64,000 nt of DNA from Magallana angulata (lineage: Eukaryota > Mollusca > Bivalvia > Ostreida > Ostreidae): the NCBI RefSeq assembly GCF_025612915.1, contig NC_069115.1, forward strand, positions 57,587,290 to 57,651,289. The letters are read 5' to 3'. This document shows positions 45,901 to 56,900 of the stretch, one piece after another. The first letter of the stretch is position 1. The number at the start of each line of letters is the position of its first letter. A program made the position numbers and the translations under genes. The notes under the pieces were generated by a model. That model saw nothing but the letters and a program-made list of their open reading frames with translations. It was not told the DNA's origin and did no database searches.

Positions 45901-46219
45901 AGCAATAAGGAATTAGGTCTGACATTGATGGCGTTTTAAATTTGCAATAAAATTTCGATACATTGTCACATCTTAATTAGAATTTATTCAATATTGAACA
46001 TAAAACACTATTGAGGAGCGTTTTATCAGGTGCCTGGGTTTACTTGGCAGCCCTACTGGGACTTGTGTATTGTTATGCCACGGACTGTCACGAACAATAC
46101 CAGGAGAAAGTTGATCTCCCCCTGGTGGCGAGGCTTGCACCCGCAGAGATTGCGCTCCGTGTGGGGACCCAGTGGACCGAGATAATGCGCGCATACCTGC
46201 ACACCAGCCCGGTGGAGAC
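42930..46219. other. Spacer between paralogues 2 and 3
   Basis: No gene was supported. AATAAA motifs at about 43403 and 43456 could end paralogue 2. A GC-richer island at 43980-44100 and a CRE-like TGACGTCA at about 44219 are possible regulatory sites. Confidence 0.35.
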
Positions 46220-46227
46220 TATAAATA
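46220..46227 (+). promoter_or_regulatory. TATA box of adaptor-like gene 3
   Basis: TATAAATA lies 106 bp upstream of the ATG at 46326, in a GC-richer promoter-like stretch (46050-46250). Confidence 0.6.
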
Positions 46228-46325
46228 CAGGGACGATCCGGTACTGTCTCATTCAGAGTTTGGCTCGTGATCTGAGAACTTGGAACCTAATTGATTGTTA
46301 CAAAACGCAATAGGAAAACTATAAA

Positions 46326-46870
46326 ATGGCTTCTGAAAGAATCGATGGCGCTTTGGCTTTGCTTAAGAAAGAATTGGTGAGTTGATGATTTGTCTCTGAT
46401 AAGTACAGGTACTGTTCTTTTTTTTTCTTGATAAATAAAAAATTGTTATTGTCTGTACCTGGTACTAACTGTTCTTGTTTATTTAATTACAGAGAGAAAT
46501 GAGAAACCAGGACGTTGTCATTATGAAACAGTTGATTGGCCTAACCAATACGCTGAAAGCAATGAATGGGTCCTCGGCGAAATCCAGCCTCAGCAGAAAT
46601 CCCAGTCGATGTTCCCTGACTTCCAGGAAATCCAGCATGGACTCGCTCCTGTCGGCCTCCAGCGACAGTCTCCATTCAGCAATCTCAGAAGGGGAGAGCA
46701 GTGTCTCCTCCAGGGGCCTTCCGTCGGTTGCCACGACTCTACCGGAAGCTGAACTCACGGAGAGTCAGTACCGCGGGATCCTGATGACAAACGTCAAACT
46801 ATGGAAGTACTCTCAGGCAGATGAGGCCTCTATCTCGTCCGATTTCTCAGACCAGGAGGACGATGTATGA
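46326..46870 (+). CDS. LURAP1/FAM89-like leucine-rich adaptor, paralogue 3
   Basis: 142 aa in two exons (46326-46376, 46493-46870). The first intron sits exactly where it does in paralogues 1 and 2; the second intron of those genes is absent. The N-terminus (SERIDGALALLKKEL, then MRNQDVVIMKQLIGL) is the clearest match of the three to the LURAP1-type adaptor helix. A long Ser-rich middle and the C-terminal YRGILMTNVKLWKYSQ motif follow, then an acidic tail. AATAAA at 47205-47210 gives a 3' UTR of about 0.35 kb. The likely role is a small cytoplasmic scaffold of kinase/myosin type by analogy; the partner is unknown. Confidence 0.75.
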
Positions 46871-49322
46871 AAGACCGATCAAACGGAGCTGTTCCCGACT
46901 CCTCTGGAGTTATCGATAGTAATTCCGGACTACTAAATAGTTTTAGTGAGAGTTTCCGGACGACGGACAATGTGGCGGACTTAACGCCGCACAGATAAAG
47001 CCGAGACAGACGATGTCCTCGGGTAGACGGTTGTATTGATGGCCGATACGTACATTGACAGTTATCACAGGTTTAGGAGCCTGTATCGGTTTTATACGAT
47101 CAAAAAGAGACTGCAGTTTATACATAGTATACATTGTATAAATACTTGTAAGCACAATTGCTGTACAACAATGTGCTGTCTCATTTTCATGGTCATCAAG
47201 GAAAAATAAAGCTTTTGTATAAAGTGATTTCTTTGTGCGTTATCTTTATCACTCTAAAGTACATGTAAAAGGTTTGTTGTGTATACTAAGAAGCGACGAA
47301 GAGTTTCCTGCTAATATCGCTGACTTCTCCTGATTACATGTAGGTATACAGTATATATGTACATGTAGATACCAAGAAGCTGAACTTGTTCACTGTGATT
47401 TATAGATATTTTTCTGGATGTTTTGGTTGAAAGTAATTAGGAGAACCAAATGTACCTACCCCATATCATGGAAGTGTCTGTCCGTGACGGCGGCTCTGTT
47501 ACACGGGGGTCTATAGGAAGTGCGTAAATTCAGGGTACAATGCTGGTCACGATTAAGGGTCATAATTCACCCCGGGGTGGCTATATGACGTGCTGAGGTA
47601 ACGTCAAAATGTATTTTTAAACCGCGAAGTCAGAAATAGCCCAATAACGTCGGCTATCTGTCGAATCGGTGCCGTCTCGGCGCCTTCCCCACTCCCAAAG
47701 TGGATAAGTTTTCACTTTTACTACCCCTAAGGTTAAAGTGCGAAGCTATTTGAAACTGAATCTGTTTACAAACTCAATGGGTTCAGTAATATGAGAAAAG
47801 GGTTGAATTTTTAATAGATTTTGTTGACACAGTGTACTGTCTGTTTTCATTGTCTCTAGGATAATTATAGCTCTTTGTAGGGTTTTTTCTTTGCACCTTT
47901 TAAACATTGTTTCGTAAAAGATAAAATGCTTATTGCATCGATTATAGCTACCGAATATTTATTTTATTATTTTGACTAGCCCTATGTTTTGAATCTACAA
48001 GTTTGTCTTGCAGGTAAACCGATATTGGTGGGTTGATTTACTTTAACACCCCCCCCCCCAAAAAAAAAAATAAAATAAACCTCGGACCCCCCCCCCCCCC
48101 CCCGCAGAAAAAATTCTGAATCCACGCATGTAATGGACACACATAGCCATTAAATTATCTGCCATGTTATCGTTGGCCATGAAAATAACAACTATAACTT
48201 GAATGTCTGCTATCAGGTGAATTCATCATATCGACAATTGTGAATTGTTTGTACTTAAAAAATTACCCAGATATACCACGGTATGTACGTTTTTTACCCT
48301 TGTGTATACATAATCATAGAAATTAACATAGTACACAGCAACATCTTTTAATTATAGAAATTAACGTAGTAAACATCAATTTCTAAAGATTTACGCCCCG
48401 CTGTGATTTTCTGGTATTTTACATGCACTTCAAATTATCAAATGATTATAACTGTCTTAAACACCGTGACATATTTCTCTGAAGAGAACCATCTGTCTGT
48501 GGAATGTGGTACTGAATGCATTGTAATTATCCTGATCACCTCCGCCGGACTTACCGTGTGTATGCAGGTATCCCTCGGTGACAGCTGCATGCATAGGGCC
48601 CTTCTATGAATAATAATCTTGTTTTGAACTTCTAAATTCCTTTCGTTCACTGAATTCCTCGTGGCACAGGGACTAATTTGTACGATTTAGAATTGCTTTT
48701 TTTTTTGGAAGTTACAATATCTTAAGTTCAGTTAATGCTTGTGCGATATACCCGAAGTTTTCCTGTTTTTTAAAACAATTTTGATATTTTACTTGCCGGG
48801 TCGTTTTCCTAGCAACGTCGTTCCTAGCAAGTAAATTATCAAAATCATTAAAAAAAGCCAAGAAAACGTCAGATGTTTCAGACTAAGTTAATGCATAATA
48901 AACGTACCTGTCACGAATTTTTAAAACGTAAAATAATAGGTTGTACTTTTTGTTCTTTTAATTACATGTTGCTTTGAATTATTACTTACTCAGTCTTCCA
49001 ATGTCAAAAAATATGCTCCCCATTCTTAAAATTTTGAGTACATGTTTACAAATTTTATTTCCATAAAACAGTAATGCAGACTTGTTTTTTTTCAATAGAT
49101 ATATAAAAAGTTAACAACATGATATTTTTTTAAATGTCTAATTAATTAATTTCCAAGATGACAGTTTCAAATCATTTTCATAAGGAAATGCAATTTACAG
49201 ATATTGATAAGGTCAGGAAAAACAAAAATTAATCACAAAATAAAATGTTAGCTAATCAGCGCACTCGATTCTTATAGAAATTAAAGAATAACACGTAAAA
49301 GAGATAAGAAAAAAATGTACTC
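46871..49322. other. 3' UTR of paralogue 3, then gene-free stretch
   Basis: After the poly(A) signal at 47205 no gene is supported. Poly-C runs occur at about 48048-48105. An imperfect foldback lies at 48778-48845 (TTTTGATATTTTACTTGC facing GCAAGTAAATTATCAAAA). Confidence 0.4.
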
Positions 49323-49394
49323 CTCCCCGGCGGGGAATCGAACCCCGGTCTCCCGCGTGACAGGCGGGGATACTTACCACTATACTACCGAGGA
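49323..49394 (-). tRNA. tRNA-Asp(GUC), copy 4
   Basis: Identical to copies 1 and 3. The minus-strand 3' flank GAGTACATTTTTT is shared with copy 3, so the duplicated unit included a little flanking DNA. A T run provides the terminator. Confidence 0.97.
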
Positions 49395-49559
49395 GTTGTT
49401 GTTACTGAGGTTTAAATCGAAAGTGGTTGACCTGTAATATTTTATAAACGTCACTAGACCATAAACAACACAAATTGTTGTTATTCGTATCTAGACCGAC
49501 TGCGTGTTGACTTTGACCTCACGACACTCAGCCTCTCATGTCTGGTTTAATCCCAATCA

Positions 49560-49690
49560 GAAAGATCTGGAGGGGGGGGTGGGTGGGTAGAAAGACAGTT
49601 CTCCCCCGGCCCCCTTTCTCCAGATCATACTGGGGGGGGGGGGGGGGGGGGCAGAACTGTCTGTCTGAAACCCAACCCCCCCCCCCGACC
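49560..49690. repeat. G/C-run foldback
   Basis: AGATCTGGAGG faces CTCCAGATC, and GACAGTTCT faces AGAACTGTC, with G runs of up to about 20 and C runs of about 13. It can form strong hairpins or quadruplexes, and assembly errors in run length are likely. Confidence 0.5.
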
Positions 49691-50596
49691 ATTGGTATTG
49701 TAGAAATATTGTATGTTAGGAATTACAGTTTCTGCTTAAAAACAGGATTCAATTTAATCATTTTTTCCCACGCTTTTTATATAGCTTAATGCATATATCT
49801 ATCCTTAAAAAATATATATATGCACTTTCATTACATTACTGTACAATCCCAAAATCGGCCTAATATAAATTTTTAAAGAAAATTTATACAATATTTCATC
49901 AATTGTAAATATAATAGTCATAATACACACGAGCATTTTCAACGAAGAACCCATTTTAACACCCCCCCCCCCCCCCCGTAACGTTTATAATTAATGGCTA
50001 CGATTTTCATCATTGAAGTATTTTCTTCTCTATTTCTTAAAAAAAACTGGCCGTGATTTATCAGCTCTATACTGAGAAACTGACAGGTCTAAATTCTACA
50101 AGATCCAGTTCTATTCAATTTATCGATCGGTCGAAACCTAAGAAAAACCATTGACTGCATGCAGGCAATGTAACGTTACTTGTGTTACATTAAAGTTTTG
50201 TAATTCAAAGAATTCAAAACTATCTATAACAATCTATGTAACCATGATAATATCGGACTAAAATTCCCATGTAAGACAGCTTGGCTTATTCTTTTATATA
50301 AACGGTACTGGAGTTCATAAACAATAATTTAGTTTTTTATGATCAATTCATTAGCTATGTAAATATAAACAAGAAAATGCTTTCTCCTTTGAAGATTCAC
50401 GCGGGTTATGAAGGTATAGCAGAAAAAATTACATAACCCGCTAAACGCGAATTTTTTTCATTGTTTTTGAAATCACCCAAGGAAATATTTTAATGTTTTT
50501 AAAGATGTACGCCTTGTTCATCATTTGTGTCATTTACAGATCTGTAGTGGCTGTACTAAAGTTCTTATAACACTTAGCATATCAAATAAATATATC
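49691..50596. other. Gene-free stretch with a dispersed repeat
   Basis: Holds a poly-C run at about 49962-49977 and the second copy of the dispersed repeat (50075-50455). No gene was supported. Confidence 0.35.
50075..50455 (+). repeat. Dispersed repeat, copy 2
   Basis: Shares the ordered blocks of 8505-8895. It ends in a hairpin with a 10-bp stem, GCGGGTTATG facing CATAACCCGC, followed by TAAA. Confidence 0.5.
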
Positions 50597-50602
50597 TTTA
50601 TT
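50597..50602 (-). terminator. Possible poly(A) signal of the Pax gene
   Basis: AATAAA on the minus strand, about 640 nt after the Pax stop. If used, the minisatellite would lie in the 3' UTR. Confidence 0.35.
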
Positions 50603-50627
50603 GGACAACCATTGGTTCATCAATACA

Positions 50628-51256
50628 TGGAAAATAACTCTGACATTGGTCTAAAATTGTAACATTGATCGAGGCACATGTATGGTAAAAACAACATTGG
50701 GTCTAGGCAGACGGGAGATAACTCTAGCATAGTGAAAGCGTACGGTAAATAACTGATAGCTGTCAATGCACATGGAAAATAACTGTAACATTGATCTTAC
50801 CGGTAAATAAATGTAACATTGATCTTACCACACGGTAAATAACTGTAACATTGATCTTACCAGTAAATAACTGTAACATTGATCTTAACGGTAAATAACT
50901 GTAACATTGATCTTACCGGTAAATAACTGTAACATTGATCTTACCGGTAAATAACTGTAACATTGATCTTACCACTGACATGGTCAATACCTGTAACATT
51001 GATCTAAACACACGGTAAATAACTAAAATACAGGGAATGACAACAATTAATCAAGCATACTCTGAATAATTCTTTCATTGGAATAATAACGGTCTCAGCA
51101 CAAAGGAAATAACTCTGACATTGGTGTTATGACACGAAATGACGGTCGTACATGTAACACAAGAAAATAACCGTCTTAGCACACGAAAAATAACTATGTC
51201 GTTTGTTTTAGCAAACGGGATAACTATGGAATTGGTTTCAGCACACTGGGAATAAC
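50628..51256. repeat. 28-bp minisatellite, core 50760-51010
   Basis: The unit GGTAAATAACTGTAACATTG plus ATCTTACC recurs about eight times in the core with few changes. Diverged units (AAATAACT, ACATTGRT, CACAC/CACGG blocks) extend on both sides and run into the last codons of the Pax gene at 51238-51256. Confidence 0.8.
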
Positions 51257-53155
51257 TGTTTTCTGTGGATCTGGGCTTGTTCGCTGTATTGCCCTGCAAT
51301 GTTTGGGGGAGACTGATAGAAAGAATCCAGAATGGAGTCGTGATCACTGGATAGGTCGGAGTCAGAGGTCGAGCTGAAGTCGACAGACAGAACATCCAGG
51401 TCTCTCTGGAAGGACGCGTCTATGGAGTAGGACTTCTCCTCACAGACGGCCGAGGAACACTGCTCTGTACCCATGGAACAGTTCAGCTGTTGTAAAAATG
51501 AAGTGCTTTCGTAAATTTGCGCAGGAGACATTTTCTCTCCTCCACCATTTGTGTTAATGACTTCCTGTTCTCTGACAGTACATTGGGATCTGTTCACGTT
51601 GTTATCGAGAAAATCTTTGCTGACTTGCAGAACGGAGTCACTACTATGGTGTTGTTTCGTTAGTCCTAAAAAAGACAGCATTTCTGGTGGTGCCTGTGAA
51701 ACGTGGATTAATCCGAACGTAGGATCAACGAAGGAGAAAGGCTGGAAGACCTCAGACCGACCCTCTGTGGCTGTAGAGGTGGCGGTTTTCTCTGTGGTAT
51801 GGAGAGGAGTAGCAGCGAAAGATGGAGCAGCCAAAGGTTCAGTGCATGCAACAAGTGGAGTTTGCAGACATGAAGACATCGTGTTGCTCACTGGTACTGG
51901 TGAAGATGTAGAATTTGAAATCAGAGGAGCAACGGGATGATTTGTAACCGTGGTTTTCAACTGTTGCCCCGGAATGGTGACTGTGTTTTGTAAAATAGGC
52001 TGTGTCTCTTGTAATTTCTGTGGAACGAATTTGCTATTCTGTACGAATGTAATCATTTGACCTGGCTTGAAATGATTGAATTCTGATGGAGAGTTTTGCT
52101 GGGGTTTTGACGGTCTTGGCTGTATTGGAACAAGACTATTCATTTGTGTTTTCACGTGTGGTTTCATTTGGGGACCCGTTTCTCCCGGAGAACATACTAT
52201 ATTTGGATTTGAAGCGTTCAGAGGTAGATGACTATACTGGTTGATTTTCTGCATCTTCGCGGCTTGTTCTGTGTCCTCGTCCTCGTGCTTCCTCTTCAAG
52301 GACCGAATGGATTGGTCAGTTCCTGCTTGTTGTGGTGATTGGACACCCAAGTCTTGAACTTGGAATGTCGCAATTCTTTTGACAGTGATTTCGTTCCCTG
52401 TAAAGTTGTTCACTCCCGACAAGCTGCTAAATCTCTCCACCATATTGGATCCCATCGGTAGAGATTTTGTCCCCAAATCGTTTCGTCTTAAAATTCGATT
52501 TACAGAACTAACGCTGGGAACGTTTTGTTCTGAGCAGACGCCATTTTGGATGAGAAGTTGTCTAATTTCCCGCGCAAACATCTCAGGATTTTCCGTCTTG
52601 TATTTGACGACCATGTCTATGACGGCATCAGTGGAGACCTTCGGTTTGGATCCGCCGGCGATGGAGGGGGCGATAGATCCAGTGTTCTGGTATCGGTTTA
52701 ACAGCTTGCTCACACAGCCGTGCGAGACTTTCGTGACACGGGAAATCTCGGACGACTTGACGCCATCATGATGCAGCTTCAGGATCATTTGACGGATACT
52801 CTCTGGCAGCGGTCGGCCGTTGATAAACGTCCCACCCAGCTGATTCACGCCACTAGCGGAGAACCCTAGAAATAGACGAGAAAAACAAAAGTTTTAGATA
52901 TTTTGTATATATAAATTATTTTTCAAAGTCAGTCATAACTTTCAACACGCCGTTTTTCATTGATATTGATATTGATTGGACATGATATCATTTTGAGTGC
53001 ATTTAATTTAGTGTCTGTGGTATCATTAATATTAAGCATATTTTTATACCTTTTATGTTTGTTGATTCATTTGTTTCTTCGGATGAATAATTTTGTTCGG
53101 GAATTTGTAAGCTGTTCTCTTCTAGTATGTCTGGAAAATTGAAAGTATTCTCCAT
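51238..53155 (-). CDS. Pax family transcription factor, paired domain only
   Basis: 577 aa in two exons (53155-53050 and 52865-51238, minus strand), GT-AG, phase 1. The paired domain lies at about residues 41-165: GVNQLGGTFINGRPLPESIR, SHGCVSKLLNRYQNTGSI, GGSKPKV, VPSVSSVNRILR. It binds DNA and acts in the nucleus. After it come a KRKHEDED basic/acidic patch, a long Gln/Ser/Thr/Pro-rich region and an acidic Ser/Asp-rich end like an activation domain. No homeodomain or octapeptide was seen. The paired domain is divergent and does not fit Pax2/5/8, 3/7 or 6 well; a lophotrochozoan Pax-beta-type gene is one possibility. Most of the paired domain and all that follows sit in one long exon. An upstream in-frame ATG at 53200 lies only 3 nt from the TATA box, so the ATG at 53155 is preferred. 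Confidence 0.88.
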
Positions 53156-53202
53156 CTTGTTTGAATGAAATTTGTTGATATGAAATTTTTCATACAACAT
53201 TG

Positions 53203-53210
53203 TATATATA
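53203..53210 (-). promoter_or_regulatory. TATA box of the Pax gene
   Basis: TATATATA on the minus strand. Transcription about 30 nt downstream would start near 53175, leaving a short leader before the ATG at 53155. Confidence 0.45.
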
Positions 53211-53926
53211 TTAAACCTGAAGGACGGTTAACCAATCGCATCGGTCCATTCCGTGGCACGAGAATTGTCTCCCTCCGGAATTAATTATAACACGCTGCGG
53301 CTGCTAAGTGTTGGGGTCAGCTTACCGGGGCTGCAGTGGGCGCTAATTGTCCAGTCTGCGGGACAGGGCGCGTGCATGCTGCTGCTAATTGTTGCAATGA
53401 CATTTTGGCTTTAGGAGGTATTTAAAATTATACAATGTATTTCATAATTTGATATTAATTTTAGCCCTGTAGATGATAAATAATTATGGTCAACGTAAAG
53501 TTAAATTGCAAGTTAAATAGTTAACGGTGTATTTATCATAATTAAGAATTTATTTAATTTTAAATCGTCATAAGAATCATTTTTGATACTCATTCGTTTA
53601 TTTCAATTATCAAATTATAAATAACATGTGCGACACTCCCAACATTGGAGCCAAGCATAAAACTGATCAATAGAAGAAGAAAAATGTATTTATCCATTAA
53701 TCAATAAAAGAATTAATTAATAAATTCATTTATTTATTTACTTACTTACACATTCATTTATTTAATCAATCTATCATTCACTTTAATCTTAATTTTCGCA
53801 ATTACTGTTATATTTCAGGATCCAAAGTCTTGTACCTTATTCTGCTATATTACATCGGGTTCAATATACACCGTTTAAATATATCGGGAACGAGGCGGCG
53901 GCAACCAAGACGACAACAAACGCAGG
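53211..53926. other. Head-to-head spacer between Pax and the lysine-rich gene
   Basis: About 0.7 kb that must hold upstream control DNA of Pax (minus) and of the gene at 53927 (plus). A GC-richer block at 53235-53400 lies on the Pax side. ATTTATT-type repeats occur at about 53700-53770. Confidence 0.45.
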
Positions 53927-56900
53927 ATGGCGGTCGAGCCGTCGACGAAGAAACAAGTTACGATTACCACGCCTGATATAGAGCGAGAAATCCGAGATGA
54001 GAGTTCCGATGTATGTCAAAATTTATCATAGAATATGCTTTTATAGAGTTTGTTTGTAAGACCATTCCCAAATAGGTTTCACAGATCACTGTTTACTGTT
54101 CGAATTTTCTCGGTCATATTATGCTTGTATGTATTTATTGATATTTTTTGTGTATAGAAGGGAAAACTCAAACGAATTCGTAAGGTAAAAATTGAATAAA
54201 ACAATCGTTTGTTGTCAGTTTTTGCAAACTCCTTTCCTTAGTCTACAAATTGGATTTTAAGAAAATGGAATTATTTTGACAATCATTAATGAACTAATTA
54301 AACTTTGATTTATCACATTTCAAGCATGCAGAAACTGATGACATTGAATTCAAAACAGTTTTGTGTGGATTTTGGTCTAAAGTATAAATGTCTATTTCTT
54401 GGAAGAGGTTGTATTATTAAAATTAAACTAACAGGACTTGGAGTAGATTCAGGATAATGAACCAAAGAGATAAGATTCTCATCAGGGACATATCTGGTTT
54501 TAAATGATTATTGTTCACTGATTTTCACAGATCTTCATAAATAATATGTATAAAATAAGATTGTATACTTTAATTTTTAATCCCTTTTGTAGGACATAAG
54601 TTTGTTTGTTTTTTCTAAAATATGCATTGTAATATTAATGCTTATTTAACTTTTGCGTGTATAAGCCAATACAATTTTGTTTTCTGACTTGTTTTGAAAT
54701 ATTTTTCATCTGGTAGTAGATGAATGAATAAATGTTTTGCCAGTTAATAATTAACACAATGCTTTTTTAGGCTAAATGTTTTTGGGTATAACCTTTGTTT
54801 GATTTTTTTCATGAAATATCAAGATAATGAAAATTTTTTGCAGTTTTTTTTTCTGCTGTTATTTATGTTTCTGAGACATGTTTTCTGAGACATAAATGAT
54901 GGATCATTTAATTGTTGAGCAGGATGAGACAATTAAGGAGGATCGAGGGTCTGAGATCCCAACCACCTCGCAGTCTCAGCGGGTAGACATCTCACGGATT
55001 CAGAGCGCTTACTCGGACCGATGTCACTCCCGGTCCAACTTCCCTTTGGTGTTGGATGAATACGGAGAGGAGAAAGACCCTAGGGTCAGTATTAATAGGA
55101 TATTTAGCTGAATATTATGTTTTCATTTTTGCTGTCAAAGGATATGTCAGCTTGACAAATGGAAAAGTTTATTGTCTTTTAATGACACTGACTCAACGTT
55201 CATGTTTATTAAAATCTTTAAGGTGGCTCACATATTTCTATAATGAATCATGGAGTAAATTTCCCTGTAGTTACAGTGTGTTTGGTAATAGCTGAATAAA
55301 TAGGGACCCGATGAGGAGATTTAGTAATCTAATTAGTAAAAATGAGGTGAAGTAAAAACATGTACAGCCACAAATATAATCAGCATGTGGACTAAATACC
55401 TTTGGTGTGGACCACAAAGAATAGGCAATTCCTTGGATTAGTGAGATTAATAAAGTTGTGGTAAGAGGATTAAGAAGTTAATCCTATTTTTTTGCCAGCA
55501 GTGCATATCTTACTTATCGGTAGTTTTGAGTATTTTAATCACGTTGTTTCATCTCAGTCAATAAAAGAGTTAAAATCCTATGTAATGTACCAATGATCAA
55601 ACTCTGAAATCTGTCAAGTAAATATTTTTGAGAAATCCAAAACCTTCAGTCACTATTCCCAATAACAATATGATCTAAAAATTTCAGAATTATGATAAAG
55701 GAGCCTTAAGAATTATCATGCATATTCCCGAAAAGAATTCCTTTAATAGCTGGTAGAAAAATTGTGTTGCAATCTTATATGACATCTATAGACTGATGAT
55801 TTTCTGTTTATTTTCTGTTTATGATTTAATGATAGGATAAAGAAAACAAAAAGAAGAAGAGTTCAAAGAAGGCAACAAAATCAGAAACACATGATGATGA
55901 GGTGCAGGAGAAGAGGAGGAAGAAGCAAGAGGAGGTAACTGTCCATATCATGATTAAATATGCCATCATGTTTAGCCATATATATTACATCCCAAATCAT
56001 GTATAGAAAAACCTACCACATTTACACTCCTAACTGAGATACACATGTACTTTTTTTGAAAATCAATATTTATACTGGTCATATAATTTTTCTATATATA
56101 TATTTATATTTATTTTTATCCATCCTTTTTTTGCTTAATTACTTTGCTTCTATAATGATGGGATTCTTCTAGGCTTGAGGGCTTTGGTAGATATACATAA
56201 TATATATGTATGTGTAATTTGGTTCAAGGGATAATACGCAGTTAAATATTGACTAACATTTTGGTTCAAAGTAATGATTGAAACAAATTTCAATTTGTTA
56301 ATTTCATGTAATTTTATAAGGGAACTAAAATTAACCTTGGGGAATTGTAAAAGTATAGATTACATAGCTGTATGTATCAATTGTTGCTTAATGATGGCTG
56401 CCTTCTGTCGACTAGCTGGAATCTCGAACCGCCCATGAGGTAACTGGTCAGCTGTGTTGATTTTGTTGTGAAGTTAAGCAGATTTCTGGATATTCTGTGC
56501 AAGCTGATTTGTGTGTATTAAGAAAACAAACCCCTGTGCTTTGTTGGATTGCACCTTTTCTTGTGGATCAAAAAAAAAAGAATTTATAGCAAGCTTACAA
56601 GATTAAAATAATGTTGAAAAAACTTCTTAAATATAGAAAAGGCAATTGAATCTAGAGTGTACATTACTGTTATGTATTAGAAACTACATGAGCTATTCTA
56701 AGCCAACTTTAATCCATATGGATTAAGGTCTTGTCCAATCTGCTTAGCTCGCAAAGATGATCGAAGCAGACGCATGCCAATCAGATTAAAATAATCCAAA
56801 AGCTGAAGAGACGTGTGTAATATGATACTGACACCCTGCATGTTGTATGCAATAAGTAATCAGTAATGCTTTAGTTGTTTGAATAAATCCCCTTTAATGA

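Noticed and set aside
46011-46313. 100-codon frame before adaptor paralogue 3
   Set aside because: It overlaps the TATA box and promoter of that gene and has no convincing homology; only its first residues look signal-like.
51551-52771. Plus-strand frames opposite the Pax exon
   Set aside because: Antisense shadows of the Pax coding sequence.
55218-55716. Possible third TTAAGGTGGCTCA element
   Set aside because: The left end matches, but the right end (GAGCCTTAA) agrees over too few bases and no tRNA-like core was found.
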